Origin: Streptomyces subrutilus
GTDB taxonomy: Bacteria; Actinomycetota; Actinomycetes; Streptomycetales; Streptomycetaceae
NCBI RefSeq assembly: GCF_008704535.1
Contig: NZ_CP023701.1
Coordinates: 2,418,001-2,482,000 of the forward strand
Direction of reading: 5' to 3'
Length of the DNA: 64,000 nt
Shown here: positions 8,851-18,994 of the stretch, piece after piece
How positions within the stretch are numbered: the stretch's first letter is position 1
Layout: each line of letters starts with the position of its first letter
The notes under the pieces: generated by a model
Database searches by the model: none
Told to the model about the DNA's origin: nothing
The model's input: the letters and a program-made list of their open reading frames with translations, nothing else
Made by a program: the position numbers and the translations under genes

Positions 8851-9981
8851 TCAGACGGCCGCGGTGGCCCGCTTCGTGGTGGCGATGGTGGCCGAGCCGA
8901 CCACGCGGGTGCCGTCGTAGAGGACGATCGCCTGGCCCGGGGCCACCCCGCGGACCGGCTCCGTGAAGGAGACGCGCAGCTCGCCGTCCACCAGCTCGGC
9001 GAAGACCTCGGTCTCGCCGCCGTGGGCGCGCAGCTGCGCGGTGTACGTCCCGGGGGCGGCGGGCGCGGAGCCGCACCAGCGGGGGCGGATCGCGGTGAGG
9101 GCGGTGACGTCGAGGGCCTCGACGGGGCCGACCGTGACGGTGTTGTTCACCGGGGAGATGTCCAGGACGTACCGCGGCTTGCCGTCGGCCGCGGGGTGGC
9201 CGATGCGCAGGCCCTTGCGCTGGCCGATGGTGAAGCCGAAGGCGCCGTCGTGGGTGCCGACCTTCTCGCCCGTCTCGTCGACGATGTCGCCCTCGGCCCG
9301 GCCGAGGCGGTTCGCGAGGAAGCCCTGGGTGTCGCCGTCCGCGATGAAGCAGATGTCGTGGCTGTCGGGCTTCTTGGCGACGGCCAGGCCGCGCTCCTCG
9401 GCCTCGGCGCGGATCTCGTCCTTGGTGGTGAGGGTGTCACCGAGCGGGAAGAGGGCGTGGGCGAGCTGCTTCTCGTCCAGGACGCCGAGGACGTAGGACT
9501 GGTCCTTGGCCATGTCGGCGGCGCGGTGCAGCTCGCGGGTGCCGTCCTCGTTCAGGACGACGGTGGCGTAGTGGCCGGTGCAGACGGCGTCGAAGCCGAG
9601 GGCGAGGGCCTTGTCGAGCAGCGCGGCGAACTTGATCTTCTCGTTGCAGCGCAGGCAGGGGTTGGGGGTGCGCCCGGCCTCGTACTCCGCGACGAAGTCG
9701 TCGACGACGTCCTCGCGGAAGCGCTCGGCGAGGTCCCAGACGTAGAAGGGGATGCCGATGACGTCGGCGGCGCGGCGGGCGTCGCGGGAGTCCTCGATGG
9801 TGCAGCAGCCGCGGGCCCCGGTCCGGAAGGACTGGGGGTTGGCGGAGAGCGCGAGGTGGACGCCGGTCACGTCGTGCCCGGCTTCGACCGCGCGGGCGGC
9901 GGCGACGGCGGAGTCCACGCCGCCGGACATGGCGGCGAGGACGCGAAGGGGGCGGGCGGTGCGCGGCAGGTTCTCAGTCAT
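8851..9981 (-). CDS. mnmA: tRNA-specific 2-thiouridylase
   Basis: MnmA installs the sulfur of 2-thiouridine at the wobble position 34 of tRNA for Glu, Gln and Lys. The 376-residue protein has the PP-loop ATP-binding motif SGGVDS at residues 19-24. It also has the first catalytic cysteine region [13 protein letters not shown] (near 105), the second cysteine in [13 protein letters not shown], and the C-terminal OB-like domain ending with [14 protein letters not shown]. Length and motif spacing are normal. The sulfur donor, a cysteine desulfurase, lies 0.8 kb away on the same strand (10771-11934), separated only by an oppositely oriented amidase gene. Confidence 0.95.
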   Translation of the reverse strand: MTENLPRTARPLRVLAAMSGGVDSAVAAARAVEAGHDVTGVHLALSANPQSFRTGARGCCTIEDSRDARRAADVIGIPFYVWDLAERFREDVVDDFVAEYEAGRTPNPCLRCNEKIKFAALLDKALALGFDAVCTGHYATVVLNEDGTRELHRAADMAKDQSYVLGVLDEKQLAHALFPLGDTLTTKDEIRAEAEERGLAVAKKPDSHDICFIADGDTQGFLANRLGRAEGDIVDETGEKVGTHDGAFGFTIGQRKGLRIGHPAADGKPRYVLDISPVNNTVTVGPVEALDVTALTAIRPRWCGSAPAAPGTYTAQLRAHGGETEVFAELVDGELRVSFTEPVRGVAPGQAIVLYDGTRVVGSATIATTKRATAAV

Positions 9982-10049
9982 AGCACCGACCAGGGTACGG
10001 GGAACCGGGCGGCGTCACAGCGCGTTGTCGGGGACAGGGGGTGGATCAC

Positions 10050-10724
10050 ATGGATCGCGAGGGAGCGAAGGGCGGCGGGCCCGCGCGCAGGGCGGGCCGG
10101 ACCCGGCGTGCGGTGCTGCTGGGCGGGCTGGGGGTCGTCGCCGCGGCGGCGGTGGCGGGCCGGGAGGAGATCGGCCGCGCCTGGTGGCTGCTGCCGGGCG
10201 TGGCCAAGCCGCGCAAGGAGGGCGAGCTCGACCACGCGGGCGCGGGCTGGACGGCGGCGTCGCCGGCGAACTGGCGCCGGGCGGACCGGCCGGACGACTA
10301 CCGCGTCGACCGGATCGTCGTGCACGTCACGCAGGGCGGTTTCGCGTCCTCGGTGGACGCGTTCAAGAACCCCTGGCACAAGGCGTCCGCGCACTACATA
10401 GTGCGCCAGGACGGCCACGTCGAGCAGATGGTGCGCGAGCTGGACGTCGCCTTCCACGCGGGCAACCGCTCGATGAACGAGCGCAGCGTCGGCATAGAGC
10501 ACGTGGGCTTCGTGGACCGGCCGCAGGACTTCACGGACGCGATGTACGCGGCGTCCGCCCGGCTGGCGGCGGACGTCTGCCGCCGGTACGGCATACCGGC
10601 GGACCGCACCCATCTCGTGGGCCATTCCGAGGTCCCGGGCGCCGACCACACGGACCCGGGCCCGCACTGGGACTGGGACCGCTACGTCCGGATGGTCGGC
10701 GAGGAGCTCAAGGCGGCCGGGTAG
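10050..10724 (+). CDS. Tat-exported N-acetylmuramoyl-L-alanine amidase
   Basis: A 224-residue Amidase_2/PGRP-type peptidoglycan amidase. The N-terminus has a twin-arginine signal, RTRRAVLLGG, followed by a hydrophobic stretch, so export is probably by Tat. The catalytic domain shows the zinc and catalytic signature positions IVVHVTQGG, AHYIVRQDG, SVGIEHVGF and a late VGHSEVPGADHTDPG. I prefer ATG 10050, with a G-rich ribosome-binding site just upstream, over GTG 10041. It lies between mnmA and the cysteine desulfurase, on the opposite strand to both. Role: cleavage of the amide bond between N-acetylmuramic acid and the stem peptide in wall turnover. Confidence 0.87.
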   Translation: MDREGAKGGGPARRAGRTRRAVLLGGLGVVAAAAVAGREEIGRAWWLLPGVAKPRKEGELDHAGAGWTAASPANWRRADRPDDYRVDRIVVHVTQGGFASSVDAFKNPWHKASAHYIVRQDGHVEQMVRELDVAFHAGNRSMNERSVGIEHVGFVDRPQDFTDAMYAASARLAADVCRRYGIPADRTHLVGHSEVPGADHTDPGPHWDWDRYVRMVGEELKAAG

Positions 10725-10770
10725 GCCGGGACCGCGCCCCGGGACCGCGCCGCCCGCGGCGTCCGACGTC

Positions 10771-11934
10771 TCAGCTGAGGCCGGCCGTGCGGGCGCGCTC
10801 GACCGCCGGGCCGATGGCCGCCGCCACGGCGGCGACGTCCTCCTTCGTCGAGGTGTGGCCCAGGGAGAACCGCAGGGTGCCGCGGGCGAGCCGGGGGTCG
10901 GTGCCGGTGGCGAGCAGGACGTGGCTGGGCTGGGCGACGCCGGCGGTGCAGGCGGAGCCGGTGGAGCACTCGATGCCCTGGGCGTCGAGCAGCAGCAGGA
11001 GGGAGTCGCCCTCGCAGCCGGGGAAGCTGAAGTGGGCGTTGGCGGGGAGCCGGCCCTGTGGGTCGCCGCCGAGGACGGCGTCGGGGACGGCCGCCAGGAC
11101 GGCGTCGACCAGCTCGTCGCGGAGCGCGGCCACCTCGGCGGCGAACCGTTCCCGACGCTCGGCGGCGAGCACGGCGGCGACCGCGAAGGCGGCGATGGCG
11201 GGGACGTCGAGGGTGCCGGAGCGGACGTGGCGTTCCTGCCCGCCGCCGTGCAGGACGGGCACCGGGGTCTGGTCGCGGCCCAGCAGCAGGGCGCCTATGC
11301 CGTAAGGGCCGCCGATCTTGTGGCCGCTGACGGTCATCGCGGCGAGGGCGCTGTCGCCGAAGCGGACGTCGAGCTGGCCGAAGGCCTGGACGGCGTCGGA
11401 GTGCAGCGGGATGCCGTGCTCGGCGGCGACGTCGGCGAGCTCGCGGACCGGCATCACGGTGCCGATCTCGTTGTTGGCCCACATGACGGTGGCCAGGGCC
11501 ACGTCGTGCGGGTTGCGTTCGACGGCCTCCCGGAAGGCCTCGGGGTGCACGCGCCCGTGACGGTCCACCGGCAGGTACTCGACCCGTGCGCCCTCGTGTG
11601 CGGCGAGCCAGTCCACGGCGTCGAGTACGGCGTGGTGCTCGACGGGGCTGGCCAGGACCCGGGTGCGGGCCGGGTCGGCGTCGCGGCGGGCCCAGTAGAG
11701 CCCCTTGACGGCGAGGTTGTCGGCCTCGGTGCCGCCGGCGGTGAAGACCACCTCGCTCGGGCGGGCGCCGATCGCCTCGGCGAAGGCCTCGCGGGCCTCC
11801 TCGACGGTACGGCGGGCCCGGCGGCCGGCGGCGTGGAGGGAGGAGGCGTTCCCCGTGGCGGCGAACTGCGCGGTCATCGCCGCGGCGGCCTCCGGCAGCA
11901 TCGGGGTGGTGGCGGCGTGGTCGAGGTAGGCCAT
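10771..11934 (-). CDS. Cysteine desulfurase (NifS/IscS family)
   Basis: A 387-residue PLP enzyme that removes sulfur from cysteine as a protein persulfide. It starts [14 protein letters not shown], typical of the family. The PLP-binding lysine lies in [13 protein letters not shown], and the catalytic cysteine loop is [19 protein letters not shown]. Its closeness to mnmA suggests it supplies sulfur for tRNA thiolation, and perhaps for Fe-S assembly as well. The next gene, 12082-12939, is 147 bp upstream on the same strand. Confidence 0.93.
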   Translation of the reverse strand: MAYLDHAATTPMLPEAAAAMTAQFAATGNASSLHAAGRRARRTVEEAREAFAEAIGARPSEVVFTAGGTEADNLAVKGLYWARRDADPARTRVLASPVEHHAVLDAVDWLAAHEGARVEYLPVDRHGRVHPEAFREAVERNPHDVALATVMWANNEIGTVMPVRELADVAAEHGIPLHSDAVQAFGQLDVRFGDSALAAMTVSGHKIGGPYGIGALLLGRDQTPVPVLHGGGQERHVRSGTLDVPAIAAFAVAAVLAAERRERFAAEVAALRDELVDAVLAAVPDAVLGGDPQGRLPANAHFSFPGCEGDSLLLLLDAQGIECSTGSACTAGVAQPSHVLLATGTDPRLARGTLRFSLGHTSTKEDVAAVAAAIGPAVERARTAGLS

Positions 11935-12081
11935 GATCCCCCGATTCTACGAGCCCGCCGGGCCGGGGAACTCCAGCGGTGCTCCCGGACCGTTCGCCCC
12001 GACCGCCGGGGCCGTCGCTTTCCGGCCCCGGGGCCGTCGCTTCCGGCCCGGTCCCGCCGCTTTCCGGCCCGTCCGCCGGGT

Positions 12082-12939
12082 TCAGGACGTACGCGGAGCC
12101 CGGGCCAACTGGCGGGACTGGGCCACCAGCCGGCCGGCGGTGTCCCAGACCTCTGCGTCCTCCTCCAGGAAGCCGCCGGCCAGGTTGCGGGTGGTGATCG
12201 AGACCCGCAGCGGTCCGGGGGCCGGGCGTCGGCGGACGTGGGCGGTGAGCTCCACGGTGGGGGTCCAGCCCCTGAGGCCGAGGTCGAAGGCGGTGGGGGG
12301 CAGCGCGTCGACCGCGAGGAGCAGCGACAGCGGGTCGGCGTCGCGGCCGTCGGCCAGCTCGAACCAGGCCCGCATCTCGCCCTTGCCGGAAGGTGCGCCC
12401 AGCGCCCAGCCGGCCGTCGCCGGGTCCAGCCGCAGCCGGAGCCGGTCCACGATCGCGGAGCTGCCGGGGATCGGGGCCGGGCCGGCCTCGGGGCCGAGGC
12501 AGTCCTCGTAGGCGGGCATGGCCGGGGGCCGGGCCGTCGTGCGGACCTCGTCCGGGAGGGCCGCGAGGTCGCCGTAGGAGGCGAGGACGCGGATGCGCTC
12601 GGTCTCGGCGCCGTTCTCGTCGTACTGGAACAGCGAGGCCTGGCCGGTGGAGAGGGTGCGGCCGATCCGGACGACCTCGGTGCGGACCACGGCGGGGCCG
12701 GGGACCGAGGCGCTCAGGTAGTGCGCGGAGACGGTGAAGGGGTCCGGGTGCGGCAGGGCCGCCGACAGGGCGCGGCCGACCAGGGCCAGCAGGTATCCGC
12801 CGTTGACGGCGGTGATGATCGTCCACCCGGCGGAGAGGTCCGCGTCGTACACCCCGGGCTCGTCCGCGCGTGCGGTGATGGTGGTGTCGCGGTCGAACTC
12901 GCTGTCGCCGATGGATGCCTGGGCAGCTGCGTGTGACAT
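12082..12939 (-). CDS. Acyl-CoA thioesterase-like hotdog protein
   Basis: A 285-residue protein with the double hotdog layout of TesB-like and thioesterase-superfamily proteins. The visible landmarks are GWTIITAVNGGYLLALVGRA, then FTVSAHYLSASVPGPA in the first half, and RGWTPTVELTAHVRRRP with SITTRNLAGGFLEEDAEVWD in the second. I choose ATG 12937-12939 (MSHAAAQ) because the longer frame runs into the palindromic promoter region. It probably hydrolyses acyl-CoA; the substrate is unknown. A TAAGC-N4-GCTTA palindrome 28 bp upstream suggests control by a TetR-type lipid-responsive regulator. Confidence 0.75.
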   Translation of the reverse strand: MSHAAAQASIGDSEFDRDTTITARADEPGVYDADLSAGWTIITAVNGGYLLALVGRALSAALPHPDPFTVSAHYLSASVPGPAVVRTEVVRIGRTLSTGQASLFQYDENGAETERIRVLASYGDLAALPDEVRTTARPPAMPAYEDCLGPEAGPAPIPGSSAIVDRLRLRLDPATAGWALGAPSGKGEMRAWFELADGRDADPLSLLLAVDALPPTAFDLGLRGWTPTVELTAHVRRRPAPGPLRVSITTRNLAGGFLEEDAEVWDTAGRLVAQSRQLARAPRTS

Positions 12940-12966
12940 GGCAGCGACGGTACACCGGTGATCTAC

Positions 12967-12980
12967 TAAGCGGTAGCTTA
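12967..12980. promoter_or_regulatory. Palindromic operator candidate before the thioesterase gene
   Basis: TAAGC-GGTA-GCTTA, a 5-bp-arm palindrome in an AT-rich patch inside a very GC-rich region. It lies 28 bp upstream of the thioesterase start. Short AT-rich palindromes of this kind are usual TetR-family operators near fatty-acid genes in actinomycetes. No TetR gene is adjacent. Confidence 0.45.
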
Positions 12981-12997
12981 ATTTTGTCACGGCGGTG

Positions 12998-13654
12998 CTA
13001 CGGCTCCTCGGTCACCCCGGAACGGCGGTTCCAGGCCAGGGGGGCGCGCAGGTGGTAGCGGATCGCCAGCAGCCGCAGGACGAAGGTGGTGACGATCGCC
13101 AGCGCCGTGGTGAGGGCGTTGAGGGTGTCCAGGGCGATGAACACGGCGACCATCGAGGCGCCGATCATGGCCGGGACGGCGTACATCTCGCGGTCGCGCA
13201 GCAGCGAGGGCACCTCGTTGACGAGCACGTCGCGCAGGACTCCCCCGCCGACGGCGGTGGCCAGGCCGAGCGCGGCGGAGGCGGTGAGGCCGAGGCCGTA
13301 CTCGTAGGCCTTGGTGGTGCCGGTCACGCAGAACAGCCCGAGTCCGGCCGCGTCGAAGACGTTGATGGCCCGGTTGATCCGCTGGACCTCGGGGTGCAGG
13401 AAGAAGACGATCGCCGCGGCGATCAGCGGCGTGACGAAGAAGCTGAGCTCGCCGAAGGCGGCGGGCGGGACGGCGCCGATGACGAGGTCGCGGAAGAGTC
13501 CGCCGCCCAGGGCCGTGACCAGGGCGAGCACGCCGATGCCGAAGACGTCGAAGTTCTTGCGGACGGCGAGCAGGGCGCCGGCGGTGGCGAAGACGAAGAT
13601 GCCCGCGAGGTCCAGCGCATGCTGGACCCCGGGCGGGAAGAGATCGTGGAGCAC
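12998..13654 (-). CDS. TRIC-type (UPF0126/YicG-like) cation channel family membrane protein
   Basis: A 218-residue membrane protein made of two related halves. Each half has glycine-rich signatures: TALGGGLFRDLVIG in the first and TAVGGGVLRDVLVN in the second. This internal duplication and the GGG-RD motifs define the UPF0126 family, now regarded as prokaryotic TRIC homologues that form trimeric cation channels. About seven hydrophobic segments are visible. The start is GTG 13652-13654. It is followed at short distance by the thioesterase gene on the same strand, with a promoter-like region between them. Confidence 0.85.
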   Translation of the reverse strand: MLHDLFPPGVQHALDLAGIFVFATAGALLAVRKNFDVFGIGVLALVTALGGGLFRDLVIGAVPPAAFGELSFFVTPLIAAAIVFFLHPEVQRINRAINVFDAAGLGLFCVTGTTKAYEYGLGLTASAALGLATAVGGGVLRDVLVNEVPSLLRDREMYAVPAMIGASMVAVFIALDTLNALTTALAIVTTFVLRLLAIRYHLRAPLAWNRRSGVTEEP

Positions 13655-13728
13655 CGGGTCATTGTCACCTGCGGCGGCGGCCGCACACGCCGGGCGGCTC
13701 CCGCCGGGGGGCCTGGATTCCCCGCCCG

Positions 13729-13785
13729 CCCCGCCCCGGCCGCGGCCCGGGCCCGGCCCCGCCGCGGCCCGGGGCCGGGGCGGGG
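13729..13785 (-). terminator. GC-only hairpin downstream of the oligopeptide transporter operon
   Basis: Left arm CCCCGCCCCGGCC (13729-13741) pairs perfectly with GGCCGGGGCGGGG (13773-13785). The 31-base loop is itself able to fold. It lies 10 bp beyond the oppF stop codon. There is no T-tract, as is usual for Streptomyces terminators. Confidence 0.6.
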
Positions 13786-13795
13786 CCCGGGGTGG

Positions 13796-14920
13796 TCACT
13801 CCACGACCGTGACGGTCGTCACCGCCTCCGCCGCGCCCGGCAGGGGCTGGTCGCCCGGCGCCTGGTCCGGGGCGTTCTCCGGGTGGTGGCAGGCGACCTG
13901 GTGGCCGGTGGCCAGGGCCAGCAGCGGCGGTTCCTGGGTGGTGCAGATCCGTGTGGCCTTCCAGCACCGGGTGTGGAAGCGGCAGCCGCTCGGCGGGGAG
14001 ATGGGCGAGGGCACGTCGCCCTTGAGCAGGATGCGGCCGCTCTTGGCCCCGCGCCGGCGCGGGTCCGGCACGGGCACCGCCGACATCAGGGCGGTGGTGT
14101 ACGGGTGCATGGGCGTCCCGTACAGCGCCTTGTTGTCGGCCAGCTCGACGATCTTGCCGAGGTACATCACCGCGATGCGGTCCGAGACGTGCCGGATGAC
14201 CGACAGGTCGTGCGCGATGATCACGTAGGTGAGGCCGAGCTCGTCCTGGAGGTCGTCGAGCAGGTTGACCACCTGCGCCTGGATCGAGACGTCCAGCGCG
14301 GACACGGGCTCGTCCGCGACGACCAGCTTCGGCTTGAGCGCCAGGGCCCGCGCGATGCCGATGCGCTGGCGCTGGCCGCCGGAGAACTCGTGCGGGTAGC
14401 GGTTGTAGTGCTCCGGATTGAGGCCCACCAGCGACAGCAGCCGCTGCACCTCGGCCTTGAGACCGCCCTCGGGTTCGACCTTCTGGAGCTTGAACGGCGC
14501 GCTGACGATGGTGCCCACCGTGTGCCGCGGGTTCAGGGAGCCGTACGGGTCCTGGAAGATCATCTGGATGTCGCGGCGCATCGGCCGCATCCCGGCGACG
14601 CCGAGGTGCGTGATGTCGCGGCCCTCGAACTCGACCGTGCCGGCGCTCGGTTCCAGCAGCCGGGTGATCAGCCGGCCCATGGTCGACTTCCCGCAGCCGG
14701 ACTCGCCGACGACACCGAGCGTCTCACCGCGCCGCACGTCGAAGTCGATGCCGTCCACGGCCTTGACCGCGCCGGCCTGCCGGCGCAGCAGCCCCTTGGT
14801 GATCGGGAAGTGCTTGGTCAGGCCCGTGACCTTGAGCAGCAGGTCGGGTCGGGCGGCGGCGGGGGTGTCCGCGGCCTGCTCGGGGATGACGGCCGGTTGC
14901 GTCTTGCGGGTGTCGGTCAC
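13796..14920 (-). CDS. Oligopeptide ABC transporter ATP-binding protein, OppF/DppF type
   Basis: A 374-residue ATPase subunit. I start it at GTG 14918-14920, which overlaps the oppD-like stop by four bases (GTGA). The longer open frame upstream is only a shadow of the preceding gene. Walker A is GESGCGKST, the ABC signature is EFSGGQRQRIGIARAL, Walker B is LVVADEPVSALD, and the H-loop follows in VIIAHDLSVIRH. The C-terminal oligopeptide-transporter domain has the cysteine-bearing SGCRFHTRC, as seen in subunits of this family. It is the last gene of a five-gene importer operon. Confidence 0.93.
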   Translation of the reverse strand: MTDTRKTQPAVIPEQAADTPAAARPDLLLKVTGLTKHFPITKGLLRRQAGAVKAVDGIDFDVRRGETLGVVGESGCGKSTMGRLITRLLEPSAGTVEFEGRDITHLGVAGMRPMRRDIQMIFQDPYGSLNPRHTVGTIVSAPFKLQKVEPEGGLKAEVQRLLSLVGLNPEHYNRYPHEFSGGQRQRIGIARALALKPKLVVADEPVSALDVSIQAQVVNLLDDLQDELGLTYVIIAHDLSVIRHVSDRIAVMYLGKIVELADNKALYGTPMHPYTTALMSAVPVPDPRRRGAKSGRILLKGDVPSPISPPSGCRFHTRCWKATRICTTQEPPLLALATGHQVACHHPENAPDQAPGDQPLPGAAEAVTTVTVVE

Positions 14921-16010
14921 AGCTTCGGCGCAATCTCTTCGGTCCAGATCCGGGTCCGCTCCTCCTGCGACATGTGGCAGGCGGACCAGTGGCGGCTGTC
15001 GTCCTGCGTGAGCTCGGGCCGCACCGTCCGCGTGACGTTGCCCTTGGGCACGTCGGCGTACGGGCAGCGCGGGTTGAAGGCGCAGCCGCTCGGGATGTTG
15101 ATGAGGCTGGGCGGCGAGCCCTTGACCGGGATGAGCCGCTCGGTCTGGTCGCGGTCGATGCGCGGCATCGAGCCCAGCAGCCCCCAGGTGTAGGGGTGCC
15201 GGGGCTCGTAGAAGACCTTCTCGGCGGTGCCGCGCTCGACGCACCGGCCGCCGTACATGACGAGGAGTTCGTCGGCCATCTCCGCGACGACGCCGAGGTC
15301 GTGCGTGATCATGATGACCGCGGAGCCGAACTCCTTCTGCAGGTCGCGGATCAGGTCGAGGATCTGGGCCTGGACGGTGACGTCCAGGGCCGTCGTCGGC
15401 TCGTCCGCGATGAGCAGTTCGGGGTTGTTGACCAGGGCCATCGCGATCATGGCCCGCTGGCGCATGCCGCCGGAGAACTCGTGCGGGTAGCTGTCGACCC
15501 GCTTGTGCGGCTCGGGGATGCCCACCCGGTCGAGGAGTTCGACGGCGCGGGTGCGCGCGGCCTTCTTGTCCACCTTGTTGTGGACCCGGTAGGCCTCGGC
15601 GATCTGCTTGCCGATGGTGAAGTACGGGTGCATCGCGGACAGCGGGTCCTGGAAGATCATCGCGATCTCCCGGCCGCGGAGCCGGCGCACCTCGTCCTCG
15701 TCGGCGGAGAGCAGCTCGCGGCCGTCCAGCCAGATCTCGCCGGAGATCCGGGCCCGCTGGCGGCCGTACTGGCCCACGCGGTGCAGGCCCATGATGCCGA
15801 GCGAGGTGACCGACTTGCCGGAGCCGGACTCGCCGACGATGCCGAGCGTCCGGCCCTTCTCCAGGGTGAAGGAGAGCCCGTCGACCGACTTGACCAGCCC
15901 GTCCTCGGTCGGGAAGTGCACCTTGAGGTCGCGGACCTCCAGGAAGGAGGTGGCGGGGGCTCCGGTGGCGGCGACGGGCTCGCCCGGGGCTCCGGTCTGG
16001 GTGAGATCGG

Positions 16011-16014
<4 letters not shown>
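14917..16014 (-). CDS. Oligopeptide ABC transporter ATP-binding protein, OppD/DppD type
   Basis: A 365-residue ATPase subunit that pairs with the OppF-type subunit. It has Walker A GESGSGKSV, signature EFSGGMRQRAMIAMAL, Walker B LLIADEPTTALDVT and switch ITHDLGVVAEM, then the oligopeptide C-terminal domain with SGCAFNPRC. The start ATG at 16014 overlaps the permease stop by four bases, and its own stop overlaps the next start. Three consecutive coupled junctions therefore indicate stoichiometric synthesis of the transporter. Confidence 0.93.
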
Positions 16015-17009
<995 letters not shown>

Positions 17010-17141
17010 TGCGCTCGGCCTGGCTGCGGCCCGGGGGCGCCCCCTGTAGGAGAGCGCCCCCCGGCCGTAACCGCGGCCCTCACCTGCCCTTCGTGCCTAG
17101 CGGGTGTGGCACCGGAACACTGGAACGGGACTGACGGACGG

Positions 17142-18920
17142 TTACTTCGTGACACCCAGCGACGCGTAGTCGTACCGGCCGTTGTAGGCGTCGGAGGTGT
17201 ACGCGTTCGTCAGGCGGGTGCTGCGCCAGGTGATCGTCTTGTCGTAGACGAAGGGCAGGTAGACCGCGGCCTCGGAGACCTTCTGGTTCATCGCCTTGTA
17301 GATGTCGCCGGCCTTGGCCGGGTCGGTCTCCGCGATGGCCTGGTCGAACAGGGTGTTGATCGCCGGGTCGTTCAGCTCGGAGAAGTTGTTGTTGCCGCTC
17401 TGCAGGATGAAGCGGCCGTCGACCAGCGGCTGGGAGAAGCCCTGACCGGTCGGGAAGTCGGCGCCCCAGCCCATGATGATGATGCCGTAGCCCTTCTCCT
17501 TGACGACCTTCGGCGACCCGATGATGCCGGAGGTCTGGGCGCCGTCGAACTGGTCGACGTCGGCGATGATGCCGACCTGCTTCAGGGCGTTCTGCAGGGA
17601 GACGGCCGTGGCGACCTCGACCGGCTTGTTGTTGCGGACCGCGATGGTGGTCTTGAAGCCCTCCGGCTTGCCGCAGGCCTTCAGGGCCTCCTTGGCCTTC
17701 TCCAGGTTCGGCTTGCCGTCGTTCTTCAGGACCTCGTACGGGTCGTAGGCGCCGTCGGAGCCCTTGATGCCCAGCGGGAGCATGTTCGGAGCGATGTCGC
17801 CGCCGGCCTGCGGGCCGCCGCGGGCGGTCTGCAGGGACTTCTTGTCGGCCGCGTAGATGACGGCCTTGCGGCAGTCGATGTTGTCGAACGGCGCCACGGT
17901 CTGCGGGAAGACGGCGTACCGGATGAAGCCGGTCTGGCCGTTGTCCAGGTTGCCCTTGTGGTCCTTCAGCGCGGTGGAGCGGGCCGCCTGGCCGATGCCG
18001 GTCGCGTTGATGTCGAGGTCGAACTCGCCGTTCATCAGGCGCTTGTCCATGTCGTCCGCGTTCGCCATGAACGTGACCGAGATGGTGTCCGGGAGCGCCT
18101 TGCGGATGGTGTCCGACTCGGGCTTGTAGTTCTCGTTGCGCGAGAGCTTCATGGTCTTGTTGGGCTCGTACGAGTCGATCTTGTACGGGCCGTTCGAGAA
18201 GGGCTTCAGGCCGTACTTGGCCGCGGTGTCCTTCTCCTGCTTGACCGGGCTCGCCGCGGGCATCGCGAGCATCTGCTCGAAGTCGCCGTTGGGCTGCGGG
18301 AGCTTGAAGATGACGGTCTTCGCGTCCGGGGTCTCGATCGCCTTGAGGCCGAGCTTGTCCGGGGCGGTGTCCTTGTACGGGCCGGGGTACTCGGTCTTCG
18401 GGTCGAGGACCTGCATCAGGTAGACCGGGCCGCCGGAGATGACGTCCTGGGCCCAGGTGCGCTCGATGCCGTACTTCACGTCCTGGGCGGTGACGGGGGT
18501 GCCGTCCTCCCAGGTCACGTTGTCCTTGAGGGTGTACTTGTACGTCTTGCCGCCGTCGCTGATCTCGGCCTTGGCGGTGGCGAGGTCGGGCACCAGGTCG
18601 GTGCTCTGCTCACCGGGGGCGGCCTTGTAGCTGACCAGCTGGCGGGCGTAGTAGCGGGAGAAGTCCCACATGAAGCCGTAGTAGCCGCGCTGCGGGTCCC
18701 ACGAGTCGGCTTCCTGGGTGCCGACGAACTTGAGCTCGCCGCCCTTCTTGTCGGACGCGTTGGCGATCTTGCCTATGCCGGCGTTGAAGCCACCGCCGGC
18801 GGAGCCGGCCTTGTCGTCCTTCGAGTCGCTTCCGCCACAGGCGGTCGCGGTCAGCATGACCGCGAGCACGACGGCCGTGCCAGCGGCAAGCCTGCGCTTC
18901 GACGTGCGATGGGTAGTCAC
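17142..18920 (-). CDS. Oligopeptide-binding lipoprotein of the ABC importer (family 5)
   Basis: A 592-residue extracellular solute-binding protein anchored as a lipoprotein. The signal is RRLAAGTAVVLAVMLTATAC with the lipobox cysteine followed by GGSDSK. The SBP_bac_5 domain begins near GGELKFVGTQEADSWDP and contains DNVTWEDGTPVTAQDVKYGI, the family hallmark. I choose GTG 18918-18920, with a GGAGGG box 11 bp upstream. The much longer open frame through the upstream permease gene is a shadow. Its place between the oppC-like and oppB-like genes is less common than a leading position and may allow a separate promoter in the 74-bp gap. Confidence 0.92.
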   Translation of the reverse strand: MTTHRTSKRRLAAGTAVVLAVMLTATACGGSDSKDDKAGSAGGGFNAGIGKIANASDKKGGELKFVGTQEADSWDPQRGYYGFMWDFSRYYARQLVSYKAAPGEQSTDLVPDLATAKAEISDGGKTYKYTLKDNVTWEDGTPVTAQDVKYGIERTWAQDVISGGPVYLMQVLDPKTEYPGPYKDTAPDKLGLKAIETPDAKTVIFKLPQPNGDFEQMLAMPAASPVKQEKDTAAKYGLKPFSNGPYKIDSYEPNKTMKLSRNENYKPESDTIRKALPDTISVTFMANADDMDKRLMNGEFDLDINATGIGQAARSTALKDHKGNLDNGQTGFIRYAVFPQTVAPFDNIDCRKAVIYAADKKSLQTARGGPQAGGDIAPNMLPLGIKGSDGAYDPYEVLKNDGKPNLEKAKEALKACGKPEGFKTTIAVRNNKPVEVATAVSLQNALKQVGIIADVDQFDGAQTSGIIGSPKVVKEKGYGIIIMGWGADFPTGQGFSQPLVDGRFILQSGNNNFSELNDPAINTLFDQAIAETDPAKAGDIYKAMNQKVSEAAVYLPFVYDKTITWRSTRLTNAYTSDAYNGRYDYASLGVTK

Positions 18921-18994
18921 GATGCTCGCAACCCTCCGTTGTAGTTCCGGTGTACGTACGGCTCGGAGCCGGTTCCTGGTGTGCCCTGCGGTGG

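Noticed and set aside
10855..12936. Plus-strand open frame of 693 codons opposite the cysteine desulfurase and thioesterase genes
   Set aside because: Gly/Val/Asp/Glu-rich translation with no domain-like pattern; it is the GC-driven shadow of two well-supported minus-strand genes.
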